Source of the DNA: a virus
IMG/VR virus record: IMGVR_UViG_3300017717_000114
Coordinates: 1 to 20,989 of that record
Length of the DNA stretch: 20,989 bases
Reading direction: 5' to 3' (one strand)
How positions within the stretch are numbered: position 1 is the first letter of the stretch; each line of letters starts with the position of its first letter. The notes under the pieces were generated by a model. The model was not told the origin of the DNA, did no database searches, and worked only from the letters and a program-made list of their open reading frames with translations. Made by a program: the position numbers and the translations under genes. Positions 14,972-20,025 of this stretch are shown piece by piece.

Positions 14972-15979
14972 TTAAATACTTTGTTCAAGTGCGTCCCTAG
15001 CGTCAATCATATTAGCAGGGAAAAGTTTAGCGTATCGTAAAGTCATCTCAAAGGTACGGTGTCCCATGAACTCCTTAACGACCTGTAGTGGTACTTTGCG
15101 TTGTACTAAACGTGACGCACAAGTGTGCCGCATGAGGTAGAACACATATTCAGGGTCGGTGTCTTGGCTGCACTCACGTACAAACTTCCAGTTATTCTTA
15201 ATGCTGGACTCCGTGAAACGTGCAAAAGGATACTCTTCATCATTGAGATTAACGAATGCTTGGTAGGCACGCTCGGTGAGTGGTATGGTACGAGGGTAAG
15301 CGTTCTTAGTCTTACGTAGGTCAATTAACCACCCAAGTTCAGGGTCGTGGCGTACTGATGTAGCCTTAGCATTACGTGACTCAATAGGGCGCATACCTGT
15401 ATCTACAGACCAGCGAACAAAGTCAGCAAACTCGTAGCGGTCATCTGACTCTAAGAAGTCTAATATGTCGGTCTCTTCTTCACCTGTAAGGAAACGTAAA
15501 CGTGCATTACCTTTGGTCTTCTTCATCTCAAACTTAGGGCGGTTTGTTATATAGTTGCGGTCAACTGCAAACGTCATAGCTTTACTGAGTGTACTAAGGC
15601 GGCTGTTTATTGTGGAAGGTTTAAGGCTCTTACGCTCCATTGCTGTAATGAAGTCGTCCAGCGCGGTTGTTGTGATAGTAGAAACCTCGGTGTCTTCTCC
15701 GAAGTGTTCCTCTAGTAGTCTTATGTTAGATAGCTGCTTGCGCTCGTTAGCTCCATTCTCCCAGAACCTCAGGTATGTCTTGTCGAGTAACTCGCGGACT
15801 GTAAGCCCTTTAGCGTTACCTTCAAGCATGTCTCTGTGTGGTAGTCCAAGTCTTATACGCTTCTTTAGCTCGCTCTCCCACGCCATAGCTTCTTCGTGCG
15901 TAGGGAACTGGCGTCTATATCTAAATCCGCTCGCCATGAAGTCGGCCATGAATTTATTACCATTTATTCGTATGCTCAT
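14972..15979 (-). CDS. int: Tyrosine recombinase / phage integrase
   Basis: A 335-residue integrase. Residues about 1-50 form an N-terminal arm-binding type domain (RINGNKFMADFMASGFRYRR), 58-150 the SAM-like core-binding domain (LTVRELLDKTYLRFWENG and on), and 160-335 the catalytic domain. Catalytic residues: TGMRPIES (Arg197), the beta-hairpin lysine in RKTKNAYPR (Lys223 or 225), YLMRHTCASRL (Arg284; the usual box II His is Tyr281), GHRTFEMTLRYAKL (His307 and the nucleophile Tyr316). The His-to-Tyr change in box II is found in other phage integrases. It would catalyse site-specific integration and excision at the repeat-flanked region next door. It is placed upstream of the RNA polymerase gene, as in integrase-bearing marine T7-like phages. 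Confidence 0.95.
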   Translation of the reverse strand: MSIRINGNKFMADFMASGFRYRRQFPTHEEAMAWESELKKRIRLGLPHRDMLEGNAKGLTVRELLDKTYLRFWENGANERKQLSNIRLLEEHFGEDTEVSTITTTALDDFITAMERKSLKPSTINSRLSTLSKAMTFAVDRNYITNRPKFEMKKTKGNARLRFLTGEEETDILDFLESDDRYEFADFVRWSVDTGMRPIESRNAKATSVRHDPELGWLIDLRKTKNAYPRTIPLTERAYQAFVNLNDEEYPFARFTESSIKNNWKFVRECSQDTDPEYVFYLMRHTCASRLVQRKVPLQVVKEFMGHRTFEMTLRYAKLFPANMIDARDALEQSI

Positions 15980-15994
15980 TATATTCTTTCAGTC

Positions 15995-16013
15995 TGTGTG
16001 TGTGTGTGTGTGT
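15995..16013 (-). repeat. (CA)9 leader before integrase
   Basis: Nine TG units on the plus strand, CA on the coding strand, ending 15 bases before the integrase ATG. It is the longest pure dinucleotide run in the window and belongs to the same family of CA-rich leaders seen before the early genes. Confidence 0.8.
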
Positions 16014-16184
16014 ATGTATTCCTTAAGGTTATTGCTGGAATCTTAGGCGTTTTTATATAAAGGTCAAATTTATATTCGTAGTGGTTTACTAAGTGCTTAA
16101 TTTATGTACATCACTTGAAAATAAAAGTATAAATTTAAGCAGATAGATAAAAATAACACTGTTATTAGTATTAGTTCTGATGAT
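16014..16184. promoter_or_regulatory. A/T-rich gap before integrase with palindrome
   Basis: A 171-base gene-free stretch between the small membrane protein and the integrase. A perfect 7+1+7 palindrome AATAACACTGTTATT lies at 16152-16166, 18 bases past the upstream stop codon. On the coding strand TTGACC and TATAAA-type elements occur (around 16060-16080), but no pair has good spacing. The palindrome could be a repressor operator; the stem is too A/T-rich for a convincing terminator. Confidence 0.4.
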
Positions 16185-16355
16185 TTATTCATTGATGGCG
16201 GTTTGTAAGTGTGTGTAACGTAGCATTTGCGCCTGTTCAATGTCGCCTCGTGTGTCTTCAAGCTTGAGAGCTACACTGAATACAGCCATGAAGATAGCGA
16301 ATAATAATGTGGATACTACTAGTATACCTATGATGTCTTGTCGTGTGTCGTTCAT
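16185..16355 (-). CDS. Small single-span membrane protein, 56 residues
   Basis: An ORF of 56 codons starting with ATG at 16355. The translation begins MNDTRQDIIG, followed by a membrane segment at about residues 9-31 (ILVVSTLLFAIFMAVFSVAL) and a charged C-terminus (KLEDTRGDIEQAQMLRYTHL). Topology is probably N-out or N-in with one span; the short charged tail is helix-forming. It lies 20 bases downstream of the PEP-CTERM gene with a CA-rich leader (ATCCACACACAAATAAAC), so the two may be co-expressed and could act together at the envelope. No family is recognised; an accessory membrane toxin, holin-like or superinfection protein are all possible. Confidence 0.7.
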   Translation of the reverse strand: MNDTRQDIIGILVVSTLLFAIFMAVFSVALKLEDTRGDIEQAQMLRYTHLQTAINE

Positions 16356-16375
16356 AATGTTTATTTGTGTGTGGA

Positions 16376-16852
16376 TTAATAGTGGCGGTATGCTAGTACA
16401 GCTATAAGAGCAAGCAAGCCTAAAAGTAATACATAGGTGCTAGGCTCAGGGATAACAGAAACAACGCGCAATGTCAGGCTTCCACCTTCTAGTGTCTTAA
16501 TGACTGCAACTTGGTATTCCTTTGATGCGTTGTGTCGTGCTGTAGCTGTAACAATTAAGATGTCATCGTGTGTGATGTGGCTAGTGTCTGTAAGTGGAAG
16601 CTCCCATGGATAAATTACTTTATTGTCAAAGCTCCAATCCATAAGGGAAAGGCTTTGGAACTCTACTCGGTCGCCCATGCCTGCAATCTTGAAGAACTCT
16701 CCATCAGTCATGCGAACCTTTGCGCTCCCGTTCGAAAACTTAACGCTGGGTTCATTAGCTAGTATGCCAGTATTAATGCTTGTGATGTTAACACCTGCGA
16801 AGGTGGACGTGCTTAATGATAGTAAAGCGAGTGTGATTAGTTTTAATTTCAT
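16376..16852 (-). CDS. Phage-encoded PEP-CTERM sorting-signal protein
   Basis: A 158-residue exported protein. Residues 1-19 (MKLKLITLALLSLSTSTFA) form a textbook signal peptide with cleavage after FA. The C-terminus has VIPEPSTY (PEP at 135-137), a hydrophobic segment (about 141-154) and a short basic end (YRHY). This is the tripartite PEP-CTERM anchor processed by an exosortase (EpsH/XrtA family) in Gram-negative bacteria that make exopolysaccharide. The middle (20-130) is a beta-rich domain with no known motif. The host would export, cleave and perhaps attach the protein at the surface or in the matrix. It lies in the early array, not among virion genes, so it is probably cargo altering the host surface, for example against superinfection. 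The call rests on motif recognition. Confidence 0.85.
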   Translation of the reverse strand: MKLKLITLALLSLSTSTFAGVNITSINTGILANEPSVKFSNGSAKVRMTDGEFFKIAGMGDRVEFQSLSLMDWSFDNKVIYPWELPLTDTSHITHDDILIVTATARHNASKEYQVAVIKTLEGGSLTLRVVSVIPEPSTYVLLLGLLALIAVLAYRHY

Positions 16853-16858
16853 ATTGGA

Positions 16859-17056
16859 TTATTGTTGGCGGTTTGTCATGTCGTTCTTTTGTACTTGTTC
16901 TGCGTATTCTGTAAGGCCGCTCTTCAAATCTAGAGGCAGCCCAGTGAATCGCATTGCGTAGTTAACAGCCTTGTCAGGTGTTGCTTGGTGGGAGCAAAGG
17001 ACGTTACGAATGATTGTTTGAGCGTCCTTGAGTTGGCTTGTGATGTTTGTTGGCAT
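16859..17056 (-). CDS. Hypothetical 65-residue early protein
   Basis: Helix-rich protein, MPTNITSQLKDAQTIIRNVL at the start, then CSHQATPDKAVNYAMRFTG, and a Gln-rich end (EQVQKNDMTNRQQ). No membrane segment or known motif. It is 6 bases ahead of the PEP-CTERM gene, so both share a message. The leader between it and the upstream gene is short (CTAAACCCTACCAACT before ATG), a weaker version of the CA-type leaders in this array. Confidence 0.7.
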   Translation of the reverse strand: MPTNITSQLKDAQTIIRNVLCSHQATPDKAVNYAMRFTGLPLDLKSGLTEYAEQVQKNDMTNRQQ

Positions 17057-17068
17057 AGTTGGTAGGGT

Positions 17069-17290
17069 TTAGTATAGTTCTAGTTTTGCGCGAGCTTGTA
17101 GGCGGTCTAAGCATGCTCTGTTTGATATGTCATGCGGCGACCAGAATAAGCGTTTAAATAAAATGTCAGTTTCCATGGATATAAAGGTGCCGCCGTTAGC
17201 GGTGAACTCTTCATTAAGTAGGAACAAGAGTTGATTGACCTTGTGTGTCAACTCGGAGATGCGTTCGTTTGAGATGTCTTCGTTTGTCAT
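17069..17290 (-). CDS. Hypothetical 73-residue early protein
   Basis: An amphipathic helical N-terminus (DISNERISELTHKVNQLLFL) followed by a mixed region (TANGGTFISMETDILFKRLF) and a basic C-terminal helix (ACLDRLQARAKLELY). No recognised domain. Its stop codon is followed by a 12-base spacer before the next gene. The leader, CTAAACCACACCACT before ATG, is a short CA-type leader. It belongs to the leftward early array. Confidence 0.7.
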   Translation of the reverse strand: MTNEDISNERISELTHKVNQLLFLLNEEFTANGGTFISMETDILFKRLFWSPHDISNRACLDRLQARAKLELY

Positions 17291-17301
17291 AGTGGTGTGG
17301 T

Positions 17302-17520
17302 TTAGAGGTTGTCAAAGTCCATGAAGCGCGTTTTCGAGACTCTTGGCGGCGTCTTTACGTTGCGAGAATTCCAGAAGGACTTGTGTCCTTCATTGATTAA
17401 GCTTTTAAGCTTTAACCAGTCGTGATGCTCTTTAGATGCCTTCTCTTCTTTACGCTCAATAGGATTGGCGCGAAAAAGGTTGCGTGTGCTTGCTGGGCGT
17501 GTGTGGAGTGGTGTTTGCAT
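17302..17520 (-). CDS. Hypothetical basic 72-residue early protein
   Basis: Strongly basic N-terminal half (PASTRNLFRANPIERKEEKA) and a C-terminal basic/aromatic part (FWNSRNVKTPPRVSKTRFMD). The charge suggests nucleic acid binding or binding to an acidic host protein, but no fold is recognised. Preceded by a CA-repeat leader (17524-17547 on the plus strand as TG). Confidence 0.7.
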   Translation of the reverse strand: MQTPLHTRPASTRNLFRANPIERKEEKASKEHHDWLKLKSLINEGHKSFWNSRNVKTPPRVSKTRFMDFDNL

Positions 17521-17523
17521 AAT

Positions 17524-17547
17524 GTTTGTGTGTGTGTTTGTGTGTGG
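17524..17547 (-). repeat. CA-rich leader
   Basis: On the coding strand the stretch before the start codon at 17520 reads CCACACACAAACACACACAC then AAACATT, directly after the upstream stop region. It has almost no G and no Shine-Dalgarno site. Confidence 0.8.
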
Positions 17548-17559
17548 TTAGTTGATTGA

Positions 17560-17814
17560 TTATAATAGGCGAGTTACGACAAGGTCACACTCGTTGTCCT
17601 GTCCTCTGTTAAGTTCAAGCATGCGCTCTTCTGCGATTTCCATGGCGCCTTCAGCTGTCATGTGAAAAGCTTTGCAGAACTGCACCTCGATGAAGGACTG
17701 CTCGAAGCCTTCTTGCCATCCAACGAAGTGAGAACCGATTACGTTCTCTTCGTCGAAAGCTGCGACAGTTGATATTGTGCTATTGCGGAGGTCTGTTGTG
17801 TTTTGTGTGTTCAT
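17560..17814 (-). CDS. Hypothetical 84-residue early protein
   Basis: The start is placed at ATG 17814 (MNTQNTTDLRNSTISTVAAF). A longer version would read through the CA-repeat leader and give a low-complexity TTHTQLTTQHTHN stretch, so it is rejected. The body contains FDEENVIGSHFVGWQEGFEQ and KAFHMTAEGAMEIAEERMLE, an alpha/beta pattern with a long C-terminal helix, ending CDLVVTRLL. No family recognised. It is one of the series of leader-separated early genes. Confidence 0.78.
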   Translation of the reverse strand: MNTQNTTDLRNSTISTVAAFDEENVIGSHFVGWQEGFEQSFIEVQFCKAFHMTAEGAMEIAEERMLELNRGQDNECDLVVTRLL

Positions 17815-17818
17815 AATA

Positions 17819-17855
17819 TTGTGTGTGTGTTGTGTGGTTAGTTGTGTGTGTGTGG
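17819..17855 (-). repeat. Double CA-rich leader
   Basis: Two CA blocks on the coding strand, ACCACACACACACAACTAAC and CACACAACACACACACAATA, fill the gap between the stop at 17859 and the ATG at 17814. It is the longest leader in the array. Confidence 0.8.
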
Positions 17856-17858
17856 TTT

Positions 17859-18062
17859 TTAAGCTTCGTATTTGTGTGCTTCGTGCATTGAACAAGGCTC
17901 CTCCTTAGTAGTAAAGACAGACACACATTTCTGCATATTGTCTCCCTCTCTACCTAGATTGAAATACTTGCCATGGTAATAAGCTTGAGCCTCTTGCGGA
18001 GTGGCGTTCATTGTTGTTTTGATTGTGTCTCCGTTTGCGAAGGTTGCTGTAACGTATGTCAT
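17859..18062 (-). CDS. Conserved small phage protein, 67 residues
   Basis: Begins MTYVTATFANGDTIKTTMNA and contains EAQAYYHGKYFNLGREGDNM. The pattern 'aFANGDtitT.i..t.eeA..YY.G..FNiG...DNm' recalls small proteins found in the early region of marine podoviruses and cyanophages; the function is unknown. The C-terminus is rich in Cys, His and Lys (CSMHEAHKYEA) and a metal site is conceivable but not shown. Preceded by a CA-repeat leader. Confidence 0.75.
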   Translation of the reverse strand: MTYVTATFANGDTIKTTMNATPQEAQAYYHGKYFNLGREGDNMQKCVSVFTTKEEPCSMHEAHKYEA

Positions 18063-18063
18063 A

Positions 18064-18090
18064 GTGTGTGTGTGTTGTGTGTTTGTGTGG
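18064..18090 (-). repeat. CA-rich leader
   Basis: Coding strand: CCACACAAACACACAACACA followed by CACACACT and the ATG at 18062. It sits between the stop codon of the next gene upstream (18092) and this start. Confidence 0.8.
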
Positions 18091-18091
18091 T

Positions 18092-18262
18092 TTAGAGGCT
18101 ATCCTTTAGGCGGGAAAGTTCTAAATAGACATCATCTAGATGCTTCAGGCCTTTTTCTTTAAAGCCTTTACCTTTTTCGTTGAGGTAACCCATACCCATT
18201 AGCAGGTCCATTATCATGTCCTCAAGTTCTTGTTTTGTTACTTTGTTATTTTCGTTGTCCAT
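18092..18262 (-). CDS. Small acidic/helical 56-residue early protein
   Basis: An ORF of 56 codons, ATG at 18262. It starts MDNENNKVTKQELEDMIMDL, then LMGMGYLNEKGKGFKEKGLK and ends HLDDVYLELSRLKDSL. Highly helical and charged with an amphipathic C-terminal helix. It fits exactly between two CA-repeat leaders, with stop and start as in the neighbouring genes, which supports it being real. No domain recognised. Confidence 0.78.
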   Translation of the reverse strand: MDNENNKVTKQELEDMIMDLLMGMGYLNEKGKGFKEKGLKHLDDVYLELSRLKDSL

Positions 18263-18263
18263 A

Positions 18264-18283
18264 GTGTTTGTGTGTGTGTGTGG
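18264..18283 (-). repeat. CA-rich leader
   Basis: Coding strand CCACACACACACACAAACAC followed by TATG. It contains one of the cleaner CA runs of the array and follows a TTTAA stop region. Confidence 0.8.
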
Positions 18284-18291
18284 TTAAATTT

Positions 18292-18579
18292 TTAAAAGGC
18301 ACGGGTAAAAGTGACCTCGCCTAATTTTTTACGCTCTTCGTGGGTCGTTTTAACTGCTGCTCCTCTCCTTCTTATTTCAGCTTCAATCTCCTTTGCTCGG
18401 TCTGCAAAGTAAGAATCTCGCCCTCCCCTGAGCTGTTGTCCAAAAGCGTTAGTATTACTGTTAAAAAAGCTGTCCCACAGTTCTAGCCTAGCATGATATA
18501 GACTACGGAGATTGACCTCCTCAATGGAATAACGTTTGCCGTGGACATTGCCACATTTTACGAATTTTGCTTCTCTCAT
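18292..18579 (-). CDS. Hypothetical basic 95-residue early protein
   Basis: Begins MREAKFVKCGNVHGKRYSIE, has a helical middle (LRSLYHARLELWDSFFNSNT) and a strongly charged helix (FADRAKEIEAEIRRRGAAVK), ending KLGEVTFTRAF. Basic overall. No recognised motif; binding of nucleic acid or a host protein is possible. It is preceded by a CA leader and, further up, by a GNRA-type hairpin after the previous gene. Confidence 0.75.
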   Translation of the reverse strand: MREAKFVKCGNVHGKRYSIEEVNLRSLYHARLELWDSFFNSNTNAFGQQLRGGRDSYFADRAKEIEAEIRRRGAAVKTTHEERKKLGEVTFTRAF

Positions 18580-18585
18580 TATATA

Positions 18586-18603
18586 GTGTGTTTGTGTGTG
18601 TGG
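18586..18603 (-). repeat. CA-rich leader
   Basis: Coding strand CCACACACACAAACACAC then TATATA before the ATG at 18579. Same stop-CCACACA-start layout as the neighbours. Confidence 0.8.
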
Positions 18604-18621
18604 TTAGTAATGTTGGGTTGC

Positions 18622-18635
18622 GCCCCTTTCGGGGC
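18622..18635. other. GCCCC-GAAA-GGGGC hairpin
   Basis: A perfect 5-bp G+C stem with a GAAA tetraloop on the minus strand (TTTC on plus), in the 41-base gap between two early genes. There is no T-run after it on the minus strand, so it is probably not a simple terminator. It may stabilise or mark the cleavage of the message. Confidence 0.5.
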
Positions 18636-18646
18636 TGTGTGATTGA

Positions 18647-18928
18647 TTAGCCGTTATAACGAAAGGGAACGGGCTCGCTGTGGTGGCTTGGCTTCATGAT
18701 GTCAGAGAATAAAATGCCATCCGTGTCTATCCCGACGAAGCTTCGCGTTGTGCTTCCGTCTACGTCTAAAACAAGTGAGAGGCCACCCGTGCACATGTCA
18801 GACTCGTAAAAGCCTAAAACGACAGCCTCAGAGCCTGCATTAATGCCTCTAGCAAATTGCCAAATGACGGGAACTTTTACGTCTTTATAGGTGAAAGCGA
18901 AGTCTGTGACATTTTCGATAGTGTTCAT
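18647..18928 (-). CDS. Hypothetical 93-residue early protein
   Basis: First gene of the early array on this strand. Beta-rich composition: NVTDFAFTYKDVKVPVIWQF, then GSEAVVLGFYESDMCTGGLS, LVLDVDGSTTRSFVGIDTDG, ending HHSEPVPFRYNG. It looks like a small beta-barrel or sandwich with no known motif. Its leader is the CA type. The region upstream (18960-19060) holds the only visible candidate promoter for this array. Confidence 0.75.
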   Translation of the reverse strand: MNTIENVTDFAFTYKDVKVPVIWQFARGINAGSEAVVLGFYESDMCTGGLSLVLDVDGSTTRSFVGIDTDGILFSDIMKPSHHSEPVPFRYNG

Positions 18929-18932
18929 AGTA

Positions 18933-18948
18933 GTGTGTTTGTGTGTGG
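18933..18948 (-). repeat. CA-rich leader
   Basis: Coding strand CCACACACAAACACAC then TACT before the ATG at 18928. As this is the first gene of the array, the leader does not serve only to separate neighbouring genes. Confidence 0.78.
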
Positions 18949-18959
18949 TTTTTTAGTGT

Positions 18960-19025
18960 GCCGTTGTTGGCTATGGTTAGAATACAATCAGAGGTTGATT
19001 CACAATGCAAGCGTTTTTTTAATAA
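18960..19025 (-). promoter_or_regulatory. Possible early promoter for the leftward array
   Basis: On the minus strand TTGCAT is followed by TTGTAT at a spacing of 17, with TATTCT a few bases further. These are partial matches to -35 and -10 boxes. The region is A/T-rich upstream. A similar CTTGCAAT element occurs on the plus strand ahead of the rightward gene. Confidence is low because the -10 match is weak. Confidence 0.35.
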
Positions 19026-19110
19026 AAGTTTAATTAATTTTAAAATCCTAGTGTTTAAGCGGGCTACAGGTCGAAAATAAATGCGAATAAAAACAAAAAC
19101 ACACATTTAA

Positions 19111-19154
19111 GGTGTGCCTAGTGGTGGCTGCAGGTGTGCCTACAGGTGGCTGCA
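19111..19154. repeat. 22-base tandem direct repeat
   Basis: Two adjacent copies of a 22-base unit (19111-19132 and 19133-19154), identical at 20 positions, each of the form GGTGTGCCT..GGTGGCTGCA. The core GTGCCTACAGGT recurs as an exact tandem pair, with one change, at 19622-19645 on the other side of the rightward gene. They could be iterons or protein-binding sites. Confidence 0.7.
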
Positions 19155-19174
19155 TCGCCCAAAAAACACGCCTT

Positions 19175-19240
19175 TTGTATATAAAAGAGAGAAATATTAT
19201 ATTTATTTGATTTAGGGCTTGCAATACAACTTTAAGTTGT
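19175..19240 (+). promoter_or_regulatory. Promoter-like region and palindrome for rightward gene
   Basis: TTGTAT (19175-19180) and TATATT (19198-19203) are 17 bases apart, a moderate sigma70-like pair. A perfect 7+1+7 palindrome ACAACTTTAAGTTGT follows at 19226-19240, 14 bases ahead of the gene start, a probable regulator-binding site. Its core ACTTTAAGT also occurs in the palindrome at 20714-20724. Confidence 0.45.
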
Positions 19241-19254
19241 TGTTACTGGACAAC

Positions 19255-19527
19255 ATGAACGACACACCAATAGATTTACTCGACGGAATGACTAGCAAGG
19301 AAATCCTAGGCTTTCTCACCGAGCATTACCCAGAAGGATGGAAGGCTTACGACCTTAAATGGGAGGGCCAGTCAGTTAAACAGTGGAAGGAAGGTCGTCG
19401 TCTTAACTGGAGGAACAACTCAAAAGGCAAGTGGGTTACTTACTGCTCACTCAGCGATGTTAAGCTGCTCGACCTCGGTCACCGCTTAGAGCTACGCATC
19501 GGTAGCATTAGCCACTTTATTGAATAG
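19255..19527 (+). CDS. Only rightward gene, 90-residue protein, possible regulator
   Basis: The start is set at ATG 19255 (MNDTPIDLLDGMTSKEILGF) because upstream in-frame codons run through the palindrome. The protein has an N-terminal helical part, LTEHYPEGWKAYDLKWEGQS, a basic helix VKQWKEGRRLNWRNNSKGKW, and a C-terminal beta region (LGHRLELRIGSISHFIE). The 'GQSVKQWKEGRRLNW' segment resembles the recognition part of small phage repressors, but no standard helix-turn-helix is certain. It is the only gene on the plus strand, with its own promoter-like element, palindrome and terminator. That isolation fits a lysogeny regulator or a moron. Product unknown. Confidence 0.75.
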   Translation: MNDTPIDLLDGMTSKEILGFLTEHYPEGWKAYDLKWEGQSVKQWKEGRRLNWRNNSKGKWVTYCSLSDVKLLDLGHRLELRIGSISHFIE

Positions 19528-19568
19528 ACTTTGTTTGTTAACAGGAAGCCGTTGGTAGGACAGCGCGG

Positions 19569-19601
19569 GGCACGTTACATGGTAAGCATGTCGTGCCTTT
19601 T
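19569..19601 (+). terminator. Rho-independent terminator after the rightward gene
   Basis: On the plus strand GGCACG-TT-ACATG-GTAAG-CATGT-CGTGCC forms a stem of 6 and 5 pairs with a 2-base bulge and 5-base loop, followed by TTTT. It starts 41 bases after the stop codon and is convincing only in the rightward direction. Confidence 0.75.
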
Positions 19602-19621
19602 CTGTGGGCAGGTGCCGAGCC

Positions 19622-19645
19622 GTGCCTTCAGGTGTGCCTTCAGGT
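19622..19645. repeat. Exact 12-base tandem repeat
   Basis: GTGCCTTCAGGT occurs twice with no gap. One-base variants occur at the 22-base repeats at 19111-19154. Together they flank the rightward gene and its terminator. Confidence 0.75.
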
Positions 19646-19916
19646 GATAGTAACGGTAACACAAAAACACGGGATTTGACGGACAGGCAGGAACACACAC
19701 AGGCATGCCGGCAGCACCTCGAAAACACCTCGAATCAGCCTGAATGGGATTTCATATGCCTTGCTCCCCGTTGCTATGATAGTAGTACCCCCCACGCACT
19801 GACAATCCGATGCCGCTCCGAGCGTTTGCGGGGGGCCACGGGGGGTCGCCAAGTTGCCGCCATATACGTATACCCCCTCAGATTTTTATACCAAAACCAA
19901 CAGGGTGACACGTAAA

Positions 19917-19952
19917 GACCCCTAGAGGGCTTTTTAGGCTCAACTAGGGGTC
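19917..19952 (-). terminator. 9+9 inverted repeat, possible leftward terminator
   Basis: GACCCCTAG (19917-19925) and CTAGGGGTC (19944-19952) form a perfect 9-bp stem with an 18-base loop. On the minus strand it is followed by TTTACG, a short T-run, and lies about 75 bases past the last gene of the right-hand early group. On the plus strand an inner CCCTAGAGGG followed by CTTTTT could be a second small terminator. Confidence as terminator is moderate. Confidence 0.45.
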
Positions 19953-20025
19953 AACACACACACAACACATATAAACGTCTTCAGGAGCCTTACAGGGCAT
20001 CTCTGAGCGTTATCAACAAAATTAG

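Larger units (their letters stand above)
19528..20025. other. G+C-rich non-coding region with repeats
   Basis: About 500 bases without a convincing gene. It holds, in order: a strong hairpin terminator, an exact 12-base tandem repeat, a second tandem motif (CACCTCGAA twice, 12 bases apart, near 19716), C-tracts and G-tracts (CCCCCC near 19787; two GGGGGG near 19832-19846), a 9+9 inverted repeat and a CA run. Its base composition is clearly richer in G+C than the rest. ORFs in it are low-complexity and unsupported. Possible roles are replication origin, terminal/packaging region or an end of the genome. Confidence 0.6.

Noticed and set aside
17814-17895. Longer start of the 84-residue early protein
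   Set aside because: The extension translates the CA-repeat leader into Thr-His-Gln low-complexity sequence and overlaps the previous gene.
17291-18950. ACACTATG before early genes as a T7-type promoter
   Set aside because: Only the CACTAT part resembles the T7 promoter; the upstream TAATACGA half is missing, and the motif is fixed to the start codon rather than to a transcript start.
18885-19106. A minus-strand ORF upstream of the first early gene
   Set aside because: It overlaps the CA leader and the next gene in another frame and reads as basic low-complexity sequence without protein-like pattern.
19604-19915. Open frames on both strands in the G+C-rich region
   Set aside because: They arise because stop codons are rare in G+C-rich DNA; they cross repeats and show no coherent domain or start signal.
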